This document shows, in pieces, positions 6,263 to 6,790 of a stretch of 6,790 bases of DNA. The number at the start of each line of letters is the position of its first letter. The first letter of the stretch is position 1. Location: contig JAGVEU010000471.1 in NCBI GenBank assembly GCA_020057985.1, forward strand, positions 1 through 6,790. The letters are read 5' to 3'. A model generated the notes under the pieces. It searched no databases, was not told the origin of the DNA, and saw only the letters and a list, made by a program, of their open reading frames with translations. Both the position numbers and the translations under genes were made by a program. This DNA comes from Calditrichota bacterium (lineage in GTDB: Bacteria > Electryoneota > RPQS01).

Positions 6263-6790
6263 ATGATGTTATTATATAATAAACAAATAGTTATCTTGGC
6301 TCTCTTGGCGGCATTGATTATCGGCTGCGGGGGAAACGCATCACCAAAACGACTGAATGCCCCGTTCGCCAAAACGGCCAATTCCGGTCAGACGGATACA
6401 GGAGACAATGCACCCGAAATGAAGAGAATAGATCTGCCCGCCGGAAGAGTCAACGCGCCGGAATTTCCCCGCAGTTTTGCGTGGGTGAATACCGACCGCC
6501 CTTTGTATGTCCATGACCAACTCAAGGGTCATGTCGTTGTGCTGGATTTCTGGACGTACTGCTGCATCAACTGTATGCACATTCTGCCGGATTTGGAATA
6601 CATCGAAAAGAAGTATGCAGGAAAACCTGTGATTGTGATCGGAGTGCACTCCGCGAAGTTCGACAACGAGAGCGATCAGCAAAATATCAACTCGGCCTGC
6701 GCGCGGTATGATATCGCTCATCCTGTGATTGTAGATCAGCAGCACAAAATCTGGTCGGACTACGGAGTGAATTCGTGGCCAACCCTGATG
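6263..6790 (+). CDS. Predicted lipoprotein with NHLRC2-type thioredoxin-like domain (cut by window edge)
   Basis: This frame is open from the ATG at 6263 to the last base, giving 176 residues of an unfinished protein. Residues 1-22 form a lipoprotein signal peptide: Lys at 7, a hydrophobic core, and the lipobox IIGC with Cys22. No Asp follows the Cys, which in Gram-negatives favours the outer membrane. Residues 23-60 are a polar linker rich in Asn, Thr, Gly and Pro. From about residue 65 a thioredoxin-like fold follows: APEFPRSFAWVNTDRPL, then FWTYCCINC (Cys100, Cys101, Cys104), GVHSAKF and the cis-Pro motif SWPT at the edge. These blocks resemble human NHLRC2 and its bacterial relatives as I remember them, where NHL beta-propeller repeats come next; these would lie outside the window. 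A redox or scaffold role at the membrane is inferred; the substrate is unknown. A second ATG at 6266 is possible, and no strong Shine-Dalgarno sequence is visible. It is divergent from trp and not obviously linked to it. Confidence 0.9.
   Translation, partial: MMLLYNKQIVILALLAALIIGCGGNASPKRLNAPFAKTANSGQTDTGDNAPEMKRIDLPAGRVNAPEFPRSFAWVNTDRPLYVHDQLKGHVVVLDFWTYCCINCMHILPDLEYIEKKYAGKPVIVIGVHSAKFDNESDQQNINSACARYDIAHPVIVDQQHKIWSDYGVNSWPTLM

Noticed and set aside
6275..6280. Perfect TATAAT on the plus strand as a promoter -10 element
   Set aside because: It lies within the signal peptide codons of the lipoprotein gene and has no -35 element at 16-18 bp; transcripts from it would miss the start codon.
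6341..6745. 134-codon minus-strand frame opposite the lipoprotein gene
   Set aside because: The plus strand carries clear family motifs over the same stretch, so this frame is a shadow.

Overview
The window is a bacterial tryptophan biosynthesis operon on the minus strand, facing a divergent plus-strand gene at the right edge. Every enzyme of the chorismate-to-tryptophan pathway is present in the order trpE-trpG-trpD-trpC-trpF-trpB-trpA, transcribed from right to left. The first six genes are complete. trpA is cut by the left edge of the window after 120 codons. TrpE and TrpG are separate proteins, and so are TrpC and TrpF, unlike the fused forms of enteric bacteria. Together with the mixed base composition and a lipobox-bearing NHLRC2-like protein next door, this suggests a bacterium outside the gamma-proteobacteria, perhaps of an Acidobacteriota-like lineage. 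That placement is a guess; the sequence alone does not fix the phylum.

Layout from right to left on the minus strand: a near-consensus sigma70-type promoter (6155-6127), a leader of roughly 190 nt, then trpE starting near 5929. The leader encodes a 25-residue peptide (6082-6005) with three Trp codons in a W-x-W-x-W pattern. It ends in an intrinsic terminator (5976-5952). An 8-nt element inside the leader reading frame (6027-6020) is perfectly complementary to the 5' arm of that terminator and can form a competing antiterminator. This is the signature of ribosome-mediated transcription attenuation by tryptophan supply.

All seven structural genes overlap their neighbours (4, 7, 4, 4, 26 and 8 bp), so there is no intergenic base from trpE to trpA, and translational coupling is likely throughout. 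Three start codons were moved from the longest open frame to internal ATGs: trpG and trpB by Shine-Dalgarno position, and trpE because the longest frame begins inside the terminator U-tract. TrpE and TrpG form anthranilate synthase; TrpD, TrpF and TrpC convert anthranilate to indole-3-glycerol phosphate; TrpA and TrpB form tryptophan synthase.

To the right, across about 140 bp of intergenic DNA (6121-6262), a plus-strand gene starts at 6263 and runs off the window. It encodes a predicted lipoprotein with a thioredoxin-like domain of the NHLRC2 type (motif WTYCCINC).

The window holds no mobile element, CRISPR array, tRNA or rRNA that I can see. The pathway is well known. The parts most worth a second look are the compact attenuator with its pairing element inside the leader frame, a perfect palindrome over the trpE start, and an atypical TrpF loop.
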